A DNA stretch of 64,000 nucleotides from Chloroflexota bacterium (GTDB lineage: Bacteria > Chloroflexota > Anaerolineae > Anaerolineales > UBA4823). Below are positions 1 to 7,040 of this stretch, piece after piece; positions within the stretch are counted from its first letter, which is position 1; every line of letters starts with the position of its first letter. The position numbers and the translations under genes were made by a program. The notes under the pieces were generated by a model that saw only the letters and a program-made list of their open reading frames with translations, was not told the origin of the DNA and did no database searches. The stretch covers positions 1 to 64,000 of the forward strand of contig JAKQIM010000012.1 in assembly GCA_029557965.1 (NCBI GenBank), in the 5' to 3' direction.

Positions 1-1
1 T

Positions 2-961
2 TGGCTGGCTGAATGGCCGGAAATGGGCGCACTGTTCCATAAGATTATTGCAGCGCGGCCGCGCCATTGGCGGCTGCCTGCCCTAGCATGCCAGGCTGCC
101 AGCGGTACGCTCGATCAGGCCGCGCCGGCCCTAACTGCCAATGCCTGTTTTCATATCAGCATCATTCTGGTAGATGACCTGTTGGATGATGATCCGCGCG
201 GCGAACATAACCGGATTGGCGCACCGATGGTCGCTAACCTGGCTCTGGCTTTTGCGGCTACTGGGATGCGCCTTATCGCCTCCAGTGATCTTGAACCAAC
301 GCTCCGTTTGGTCGCTTTGGCAGAAGCCGCAAAGATGCTGTATATCACCGCCCTGGGGCAGAGCCTGGATATGCAAAACCCGTCCACCGAAGAGGGCTAC
401 TGGCGCCTGGTGGAAATGAAAAGCGCCCCTTTCTTTTGCACGGCATTCTACCTAGGCGGGCTCTTTGGAGAAATTGACCCACAGACGGCTCCACAGCTTA
501 AACACCTGGGCCGGTTGTACGGCGAGATCATTCAAATTCATGATGATCTGGGAGATGCCCTGGACACACCGGCCAACCCCGATTGGCTGTTGGGACGCGC
601 CTCGCTGCCGATTTTGTTTGCCGAGAGTGTGCACCATCCCCAACAGGCGCGCTTCATCGACCTTCGCAGGGCAATTCCTCTGGCCGAGACCCTGGCCGAA
701 GCTCAATCTATCTTGCTCCAATGCGGGGCGATCAGTTATGGCATTCAGCAGATCTTGCAGCGATATCAAGATGCCTCTGACCTGTTGGCGACGATGACCT
801 TGCCTTCTGCCAATGTTTTGCAATCCTTGCTGGATGATTTGGTCAGGCCGATCGAGGTGATGTTTGAACAGTTATCCGCTCACTCAATAAGTATACAGGT
901 AGATCAGAATCGCACTTTGGATTCTGCTAAACGAACTTTAGTATGCTATCGCGAATGGTAA
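2..961 (+). CDS. Polyprenyl (isoprenyl) diphosphate synthase, 5' partial
   Basis: Trans-isoprenyl diphosphate synthase family enzyme, which condenses isopentenyl diphosphate with an allylic diphosphate to make C15-C50 chains for quinones, carotenoids or lipid carriers. Both Asp-rich Mg-diphosphate motifs are visible: the first in ILVDDLLDDDPRG and the second in IQIHDDLGD. The reading frame is open to the left edge of the window (an internal ATG lies at 23), so the true start is probably upstream and the N-terminal GGKRxRP motif is not seen. The second half is diverged from typical housekeeping enzymes. Product chain length cannot be read from the sequence. Confidence 0.8.
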   Translation, partial: WLAEWPEMGALFHKIIAARPRHWRLPALACQAASGTLDQAAPALTANACFHISIILVDDLLDDDPRGEHNRIGAPMVANLALAFAATGMRLIASSDLEPTLRLVALAEAAKMLYITALGQSLDMQNPSTEEGYWRLVEMKSAPFFCTAFYLGGLFGEIDPQTAPQLKHLGRLYGEIIQIHDDLGDALDTPANPDWLLGRASLPILFAESVHHPQQARFIDLRRAIPLAETLAEAQSILLQCGAISYGIQQILQRYQDASDLLATMTLPSANVLQSLLDDLVRPIEVMFEQLSAHSISIQVDQNRTLDSAKRTLVCYREW

Positions 962-1012
962 AACGGCAGTGCTAGGTTTCCGCGTCTTTCTGGGTAGACT
1001 TGTGGGTTGCCA

Positions 1013-1516
1013 TTACGCCCCCCCCATCATCCCCCGCGGTCTATACTGCAGCGCCTCCGCCAGGTGACTCGGCCCAATCCTTTCACTCCCCGCTAAATCC
1101 GCAATCGTCCGCGCCAGCTTCAAGATGCGGTGATAAGCCCGCGCGCTGAGCTGCAGCTGGCTCATCGCCGATTTCATCAGACTGCGGCTGGTATCGTCCA
1201 GGTCGCAGAACTTGCGCACCTCGGCCGGGCGCATATCCGAATTACAAGCGATTTGGAGATGTGACGATCTCATCGTCACATCTCCAAATCGCTTTCTTTG
1301 GATCTGCCGCGCCGTCTCCACCCGCGCCCGCACCGTCTCGGAGGGCTCGCCCAGGCGGGTGTCGCTCAGCTTGTCGTACTCCACGCGCGGCACTTCGATG
1401 TGGATGTCGATGCGGTCCAGCAGCGGGCCGGAGATGCGCTTCTGGTACTTGGTGACGGTACCGGGGGAGCAGGTGCAGGGCTTGACGGAATCATTGTAAT
1501 AACCGCAGGGGCAGGG
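1013..1516 (-). pseudogene. Truncated second copy of the Mg-chelatase-like gene (C-terminal part)
   Basis: This fragment matches the C-terminal third of the intact yifB/comM-like gene at 7041-8633, from the PCPCGY motif to the shared C-terminus YRPRGMMGGA. The Walker A region and N-terminal Lon-like domain are absent; homology stops at about 1516 and the sequence beyond is unrelated. The last 77 residues differ from the intact copy at one position, although the DNA differs at many synonymous sites. The fragment therefore probably comes from an older, once functional paralogue or xenologue. A perfect hairpin (1246-1294) interrupts it in frame. It is unlikely to be functional. Confidence 0.8.
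1246..1294. repeat. Perfect 23-bp inverted repeat inserted in the yifB fragment
   Basis: The arms 1246-1268 and 1272-1294 are perfect reverse complements separated by three bases (CTC). The element lies between the codons for QRKRF and CNSDM. Most family members have only a few residues there, so the palindrome adds about a dozen codons in frame. The intact copy carries a different palindromic element at the equivalent site (7277-7346). Confidence 0.85.
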
Positions 1517-1598
1517 ATACACACAATGTAAGATTTTCGGTGAGGGGTGCGGTGAGAGAGATAACTCTATTGGACACACAAATCAGTTTGTAAAGCTT

Positions 1599-1730
1599 TT
1601 ATTCACCCAGCGATCTGCGATACGCCTCCACGGCCAGGCGCGTGGTGAACCAAACACGCCCTCGCTTGATGGCTTCCAACCGCCCTTTGCGCGCCAACAG
1701 GCTGAGATATCCCTGGCTGTAAACTGATTG
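1599..1730 (-). pseudogene. Remnant of an HTH-domain (excisionase/MerR-like) protein
   Basis: The reverse-strand reading frame encodes a short segment, YSQGYLSLLARKGRLEAIKR then GRVWFTTRLAVEAY, with the spacing of small DNA-binding helix-turn-helix domains of the excisionase/MerR type: helix, LARKGRL turn, wing with xWxTT. It ends at a stop codon at 1599. Upstream the frame runs into sequence antisense to the next gene's end, so no sensible N-terminus exists. I read it as a truncated leftover at a rearrangement junction next to the truncated yifB copy. Confidence 0.5.
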
Positions 1731-1830
1731 TCTTCCGGCGCATCTTTGCTCACGGTCCACGCCCACCCATGCACAGCGCCGCGGCCCAAAGGTTTTCCAA
1801 TAGTGACTTGGCGATATCATCAGCAGTCTG

Positions 1831-4068
1831 TCAGCCAGGTCGATGCGCTTTTCGGTGAGACACGATTGGGATCGTTTGCAACTGGTCCGACACCCCAAAA
1901 CCAAGCCAATGCAGGTATTGATGAAATATTTCTACTTGATCAGGGATGACAAACAACAGATTTGGGTCAAGATAACCTTTAAGCGCCGGTTTGATCAGTG
2001 GGCTGGTGACTATGGCTTGAAAAACCTCTTCTTGCGGACAACGTACTACAATGACCGACTCCAATTCAATCGTGTAAGACTCTCCGGCCCAAGAACGAAG
2101 TGCTAATTCAAGCAGTGGCGGCAACGAGTGTTTCAAGCGGTTATTAAGCAGGATAAGTAATTCAGTAATTTTCCGACCTGGCCGCAGAGCAACCGAGACG
2201 CTTTTAGCGGTAAGTTGCCATTCAAAACCTGATATAGGAATTGCCCACTGGCTAAGCTGGGCAGCCGTTACCATGTCGTGAGCGCCATGCTTCAGGCAGA
2301 TGATCCCGGTTTCGGTCACGGTGAGATCTTTGGGAAGTGGTTCAGCATAGTTGATGCGGGTCAGCCCTGAAAGCGGAGGAATAGGCGAGGAAGTTAACAA
2401 GAGAAAACGTTCAGCTACCACAGTACCCACTAAGCCCTGTGCGAATTCATCTTGTAAGGTCTGCGCAGAAGGGAATTCCAATAGCTGTGCATTGCGGCGT
2501 AGGGAGATTTTCTCCCGCAAAGAGGCCCATTCATGTAATTCAACAATGATGTTTTGAGACAATTCAGCCTGGGAGCCGGTTTGTAAAGTTGTGATGATTT
2601 GGTCTAAAGTAGTGCCGCTTTCCAGGCCGCGATAGATCGACTCGCGATTAATACGGTAATGAGCAGTATGCTTGTGCGCATGCGCTCGTTCGGCATGGCG
2701 CTCCAGGAAGGCCAGTTGGAGCGCATTGACTCGATCCAGATAGACAATGATATCGAAGTTGGGTTGCACGATCCAGGCAGGTTGGTCAGATACAGTAGCA
2801 TGGACTTCTGGTTTGAAAACGGTAGCGAGCTCTGGGTGGAATATTTCACGGCCAATCTGTGTTAGACGAAATCCAGTTAGTTGGCTGCCTTCAACAACCA
2901 ATTCCACCAATCCCAGAAAATAGAGCCAAGTGGTAAACGCGCTCGCCAGCCATGGAAATTCTTGTTTGAGCCATTCGGTACGCGTTTTTTGCTGCCAGCT
3001 TAAAAGCTCCTGTTTTTGCAACTCTGGGGTTTTTGAGCCATAAAAAAAGGGACGTCGCGGTGGATAATCAAGCGCAAAATCCTCGCCAATACGATTGTAA
3101 AGAGCTTGATCAAAGTCCCTGATTGAGAAAAAAACTTCCGGGTTAAGCGGCAACGCAGATAACGCCAGCATCAAAGCCAAGCGTCCCTGGTTACGGCCTT
3201 TTCCATCGTTATCAAGATAAGTATTTCTCACTGGCAATTCCCACCATGTAGAGCTGCGAAGGAACCCTTCTAATAACAAGTAAATTTGTTCACGAAAAGG
3301 TCGGCGGGCAAAATGATCAGGGGAGTTTTTGATGATGAGTTGGCTATCCCCTGTCTTTTCGAGCAAATCAGAATAACGGAAAGCGCCTAACCAAGCCTGC
3401 ACAGGGTTGGGAAATAAAAAGCCGTCCACATCTAAGCCTTGCTCATCCCAGTGTAGGGCTTTTCGCAACTTGATTTCGTCATTGACACGCACTGTGCCGC
3501 TTTGAGTGAGTTTTAGCCCGCCCATATTTTCAATTGCTTGCAGCATACCCAGCACATCCAACGCTACGGCAGATGTTCGACGAAAATGAATCTCGCCATG
3601 CGCTTGCATATGAGGAATCTCCATGGGAGCATATTCTGGGAACCCCACCTGTGCAAGCAAGCGCTCATCGGAATAGAGCCGGGTGCTGTAACTATAATTT
3701 TCGCTAAAATAATCTGGACTATAGGAATCTGTGGCGAGAATCAATCCACGGCGGAACAATGGCTCAATGAAATCGTCCCGATAGCTATAAGTACGGCGAG
3801 GGTGCAAACCGCAAGCCAGAAGGCCAACCTTAAGAACATTGAATTGAATAACCCCTCCCATGCGCTTGATCAGCGCCAGTGCGTTACGTTCCCAGGAAGC
3901 CAGACTGGAAATGGCCGCCTGCACTTTTTGGGGATCTTTTAGACCGGCGCAGATGCAAGCGATGCACTCATCTTTACGCATTTTAGAATCCCCGCCCCAT
4001 AGTTTGACCATCGGTTTGAGTTTATCTGCACCAACTCGCGATAGATCGTGATCGAAATAGAGCGGCAT
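1831..4068 (-). CDS. Helicase-associated protein, XPB partner (Rv0862c-like)
   Basis: A 745-residue protein directly downstream of an XPB-type helicase. In mycobacteria the bacterial XPB (Rv0861c) is followed by the similarly sized helicase-associated protein Rv0862c; this order and size match, so I assign it to that family (helicase C3/XPB-Ssl2 N-terminal-like domains). The N-terminus reads MPLYFDHDLSRVGADKLKPM. The C-terminal 55 residues (EVFQAIVTSPLIKPALKGYL, then LLFVIPDQVEIF) resemble the 69-aa protein encoded just upstream. No nuclease or ATPase motif was found. It probably modulates or cooperates with the helicase in DNA repair. The 3' end abuts the rearranged region containing yifB and HTH remnants. 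Confidence 0.75.
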   Translation of the reverse strand: MPLYFDHDLSRVGADKLKPMVKLWGGDSKMRKDECIACICAGLKDPQKVQAAISSLASWERNALALIKRMGGVIQFNVLKVGLLACGLHPRRTYSYRDDFIEPLFRRGLILATDSYSPDYFSENYSYSTRLYSDERLLAQVGFPEYAPMEIPHMQAHGEIHFRRTSAVALDVLGMLQAIENMGGLKLTQSGTVRVNDEIKLRKALHWDEQGLDVDGFLFPNPVQAWLGAFRYSDLLEKTGDSQLIIKNSPDHFARRPFREQIYLLLEGFLRSSTWWELPVRNTYLDNDGKGRNQGRLALMLALSALPLNPEVFFSIRDFDQALYNRIGEDFALDYPPRRPFFYGSKTPELQKQELLSWQQKTRTEWLKQEFPWLASAFTTWLYFLGLVELVVEGSQLTGFRLTQIGREIFHPELATVFKPEVHATVSDQPAWIVQPNFDIIVYLDRVNALQLAFLERHAERAHAHKHTAHYRINRESIYRGLESGTTLDQIITTLQTGSQAELSQNIIVELHEWASLREKISLRRNAQLLEFPSAQTLQDEFAQGLVGTVVAERFLLLTSSPIPPLSGLTRINYAEPLPKDLTVTETGIICLKHGAHDMVTAAQLSQWAIPISGFEWQLTAKSVSVALRPGRKITELLILLNNRLKHSLPPLLELALRSWAGESYTIELESVIVVRCPQEEVFQAIVTSPLIKPALKGYLDPNLLFVIPDQVEIFHQYLHWLGFGVSDQLQTIPIVSHRKAHRPG

Positions 4069-4071
4069 AGG

Positions 4072-4281
4072 TTAGGCTTCCAACACTTTTGGCGTATGGC
4101 CCAGCTTGAGAAGACGCGCCAGCAGAACATCCACTTTTCCTGGAGCAACAACGGCTACAGTGGAGCTAAGCCGGGTGAGCAAGCATTGTGCTGTGGTCGG
4201 GTTTGTATACAGGCTATCGAGAATTAAAGAGTCGGCTACCTCGATAATAGGCAAATTTTCATGCAAAACAGGTTGCGTCAT
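4072..4281 (-). CDS. Small protein between XPB and its partner, 69 aa
   Basis: The start codon overlaps the XPB stop codon (ATGA at 4281-4278), and the stop lies 3 bp before the next gene's start, so the three genes are very likely translationally coupled. The C-terminal half (TNPTTAQCLLTRLSSTVAVV then APGKVDVLLARLLKLGHTPK) aligns by eye with the end of the 745-aa partner: Ser/Asn-Pro, leucine-rich helix, hydrophobic strand followed by Pro, helix, then Leu-Gly-(His/Phe). It may be a detached copy of the short C-terminal subdomain found in these helicase-associated proteins. Function unknown. Confidence 0.6.
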   Translation of the reverse strand: MTQPVLHENLPIIEVADSLILDSLYTNPTTAQCLLTRLSSTVAVVAPGKVDVLLARLLKLGHTPKVLEA

Positions 4282-5996
4282 AGCACTTCGCTTTCGTACA
4301 AAATCTCGTATTTGTAACCCTGCTCGGTCAGAAATCGTTGCCGGTTGGCAGCAAAGGTCTGGTCAACTGTTTCACGGGTGACAATGGTGTAAAAATGTGC
4401 CATTATGCCATCACTTTTGGGGCGTAAGATCCGCCCCAAGCGTTGGGCTTCTTCCTGCCGGCTGCCGAAGGTGCCAGAAATCTCAATGGCAACACTGGCA
4501 TCTGGCAAATCAATGCTGAAATTAGCAACTTTTGAGACAACTAACGTTCGAATTTCGCCGGCGCGGAATGCTTTATAAAGTTTTTCCCGCTCAGCGACAG
4601 GTGTCTGCCCGTTGATTAGTGGGGCTTGTAACAGTGCGGCGATCTGATCCAGTTGGTCAAGGTACATGCCAATGACAAGAATATTCTCCCCAATGTGCCG
4701 CTTCAAAATAGCCTGCAACACAGGCAGTTTTCGGTTATTGTGTGCTGCAATTGAGTACTTTTCACGCGGCGAAGCAATTGCATACTCCATACGAGCACTT
4801 TCTGCCAGCGGTATACGAATCTCATGACAAATAGCAGTGGCTATCCAGCCTTGCTTTTCCAAATCCTTCCACGGGACGTTATATTTCTGCGGGCCGATCA
4901 GCGAAAAAACATCACCTTCCATGCCATCCTCTCGTACCAGTGTGGCGGTCAGCCCCAGGCGACGGCGAGCCTGGATTTCAGCGGTAATGCGGAAGAGCGG
5001 GGCTGGTAGAAGGTGTACCTCATCGTAAATAATCAAGCCCCAGCTGCGAGCATTAAACAGGCTGAAGTGCGGAAATTCGTCTCTGGAACCGCGCTTTCGG
5101 TAAGTCAAAATCTGGTAAGTGCTGATAGTTACAGGACGGATTTCCTTTTGCAAGCCAGAGTATTCCCCGATCAAATCCTCCGTCAGCGATGTTTTATCAA
5201 CCAACTCGCTTATCCATTGGCGGACAGCCACTGTGCTCGGAGTCAAAATCAACGTGGATGTCTGCACCTGTGCCATGGCCGCCATGCCGACAATCGTCTT
5301 TCCTGCACCGCATGGCAACACCACCACCCCACTACCGCCTCGCGCCGAGCCGCTTGCATAAAAAACATCTGCGGCTTCCTCCTGATAATGTCGCAGCCGG
5401 AACGCTTTTCCGTTGGTCGTCATCACACGCAGCGAGATCGGCAAATCTTCGCCCGCCACATACCCGGCTAAATCCTCAGCAGGATAGCCAATTTGCAGCA
5501 GTGCCTGTTTCAGGTGGCCACGCCGCCCTGGAGTTACCAGGGCGCGGTGGGCATCCAGCCAACTATGTAAAAAACGCGCTGTGGTTTTGTGGCTCTGGAT
5601 TTCTACCATTAGCGCCGCGTCAGCGCTAGTCAAAACCAGGGCATCGCCTTCGCGGACGATCTTGACGCGGCCATAACGTGCAACATATTCTTCTATGTCG
5701 CGCGCCACATTCGGTGGCAGGCCATATTTTGAGAAATCCTCTAACTGCGCTAAAATCTCCATGGCAGTTAGCCCTGACGAGGCCGCATTCCAAAGCGAAA
5801 GCGGCGTAATGCGATAGGTGTGAATATACTCCGGCGACTTTTCTAGTTCGGCAAAACGCGCCAAGGCATCACGCGCGGCTTCGTAACGATCGTTTTGCAC
5901 TTCAAGCAGCAGGCTTTTATCACTTTGAACGATCAGTGGGTTGGAAGTTACTGGCATATCGGAAGCTGTATAATGATAATCAGCGTCATCGGGCAC
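4278..5996 (-). CDS. XPB/Ssl2-type DNA repair helicase (SF2)
   Basis: ATP-dependent 3'-5' superfamily 2 helicase related to eukaryotic XPB. Visible motifs in order: N-terminal helicase-associated domain (about residues 15-120, starting NPLIVQSDKSLLLEV), Walker A LPCGAGKTIVGMAAM, DEVH box IYDEVHLLPAP, motif III LGLTATLVRED, and C-terminal motifs with FGSRQEEAQRLGRILRPK (motif VI arginine finger). The length (572 or 559 aa) fits bacterial XPB. It is first of a coupled operon with the 69-aa protein and the helicase-associated partner. An internal ATG at 5957 (MPVTSNPL) matches the family N-terminus better than 5996. Likely role: nucleotide-excision or other DNA repair. Confidence 0.9.
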   Translation of the reverse strand: MPDDADYHYTASDMPVTSNPLIVQSDKSLLLEVQNDRYEAARDALARFAELEKSPEYIHTYRITPLSLWNAASSGLTAMEILAQLEDFSKYGLPPNVARDIEEYVARYGRVKIVREGDALVLTSADAALMVEIQSHKTTARFLHSWLDAHRALVTPGRRGHLKQALLQIGYPAEDLAGYVAGEDLPISLRVMTTNGKAFRLRHYQEEAADVFYASGSARGGSGVVVLPCGAGKTIVGMAAMAQVQTSTLILTPSTVAVRQWISELVDKTSLTEDLIGEYSGLQKEIRPVTISTYQILTYRKRGSRDEFPHFSLFNARSWGLIIYDEVHLLPAPLFRITAEIQARRRLGLTATLVREDGMEGDVFSLIGPQKYNVPWKDLEKQGWIATAICHEIRIPLAESARMEYAIASPREKYSIAAHNNRKLPVLQAILKRHIGENILVIGMYLDQLDQIAALLQAPLINGQTPVAEREKLYKAFRAGEIRTLVVSKVANFSIDLPDASVAIEISGTFGSRQEEAQRLGRILRPKSDGIMAHFYTIVTRETVDQTFAANRQRFLTEQGYKYEILYESEVL

Positions 5997-6022
5997 AACT
6001 TAGTTCAACCATGTCTTAGCCA

Positions 6023-6688
6023 TCAGGTTGGAAAGATCAAGCTTTTGCCCAGATCGCTCAACTGCGCCACAAACCTTTCGGGGTCGGGCGGATTAATCCA
6101 ACGCACTGCTTCCCAATCTGAGTGCGTTGCAGAGCAAAGCACCCGCGCCAGGTCCACCGGAAAAACACCGGCTGCCTTGCCCTGTGCGCCGGTGATAGCG
6201 TCGCTCAGCAATAAGCCTTTCTGGCAGCACAAGCCCCAAATATCAGCCAGATCTTTTGGCGCAGAGCGGTCTAATACAGCCGTAACTTTATTGGCCAGAA
6301 TATTCTCGGCTGTATCTATTCTGCCCAGCGCAGAATGCAGCCAGGGTTCCCCCACTCGTGATGGAACATCATTAACCAGTTCAACTTTGAGGTTGATATC
6401 TGCCTGGGTCAGGTTTAAACGCACATAGCGCTCTTCGCGTAGCAGCACTTGCGTATTCCAATCCGAAAAATGCACCAGTCCCTGGACTACACGATCTGCC
6501 CAGAGTACAAAATATTCGCTATCATTGACAAAAAAATCCAAGTCTTCAGAGAAACGGTGGTTCAGGTAGACACGCGATAGAGCAGTTCCACCGGTCAGGT
6601 AGAAACCGGTATCCACCAGCGATAGGGCGTGCAACACCCGATCTTGAAAAGGATAAAGACGGTTGAGATAAAATTCGCGGTCCGTCAT
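6023..6688 (-). CDS. AbiEii/AbiGii-type nucleotidyltransferase toxin
   Basis: DUF1814/AbiEii family nucleotidyltransferase-fold protein. The polymerase-beta-like signature is visible as FYLTGGTALSRVYLNHRFSE followed by DLDFF, and the C-terminal family motif as NKVTAVLDRSAPKDLADIW. Such proteins are the toxin half of type IV toxin-antitoxin and abortive-infection pairs. Here it starts directly after the stop codon (TAA then ATG) of a 92-aa partner that does not look like the usual AbiEi antitoxin. At 221 aa it is shorter than classic AbiEii (about 300 aa), as in many stand-alone members. Real toxicity is not established by sequence. Confidence 0.8.
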   Translation of the reverse strand: MTDREFYLNRLYPFQDRVLHALSLVDTGFYLTGGTALSRVYLNHRFSEDLDFFVNDSEYFVLWADRVVQGLVHFSDWNTQVLLREERYVRLNLTQADINLKVELVNDVPSRVGEPWLHSALGRIDTAENILANKVTAVLDRSAPKDLADIWGLCCQKGLLLSDAITGAQGKAAGVFPVDLARVLCSATHSDWEAVRWINPPDPERFVAQLSDLGKSLIFPT

Positions 6689-6964
6689 TTAGACTAACTC
6701 GGGATAATGCACCGGTAGCCAGGCTGCCAGGAAATCAAGCCCGCGTCGGCGGCTGTTGGAGCGGATATGTTCTCGCCACCCGGGCCAATTGGCAATCAAA
6801 CGACGAAAGCCTAGCAGCCGCACAATCTCTGGATAGGGAGCATACTCCAGCAGGCGCAAAGCTGCCCAATCCGCATCCAGTCGCCCGATGTTCTTTTTAC
6901 CATCCAATAGCTCCTGGAATTGAGCATCATCAATATCGTAATCCCAAAGGTAAGGTTGCCTCAT
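6689..6964 (-). CDS. Small partner of the AbiEii-type toxin, putative antitoxin
   Basis: A 91-residue soluble protein (MRQPYLWDYDIDDAQFQELL...) encoded immediately upstream of, and abutting, the AbiEii-type gene. It is rich in aromatic and acidic residues and contains LLGFRRLIANWPGWREHIRS. I do not recognise a known antitoxin HTH domain. The ATG at 6964 is preferred over 6982, because a near-perfect -10 box ends only 6 bp upstream and would leave an upstream ATG outside the message. Role inferred from position only. Confidence 0.65.
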   Translation of the reverse strand: MRQPYLWDYDIDDAQFQELLDGKKNIGRLDADWAALRLLEYAPYPEIVRLLGFRRLIANWPGWREHIRSNSRRRGLDFLAAWLPVHYPELV

Positions 6965-6970
6965 GTTTTG

Positions 6971-6979
6971 ATTATAGCA
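6971..6979 (-). promoter_or_regulatory. Extended -10 promoter of the toxin pair
   Basis: On the minus strand TGC-TATAAT (TATAAT at 6976-6971) lies 6 bases before the ATG at 6964. No clear -35 is seen, but the TGn extension is present. The expected start site is at or next to the ATG, giving a leaderless message. Confidence 0.55.
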
Positions 6980-7040
6980 CATCCACCCTTAAGCCAGGGA
7001 TAGCCCGTGTTTCATGATAACTATTTGGCCGCGCACACAC

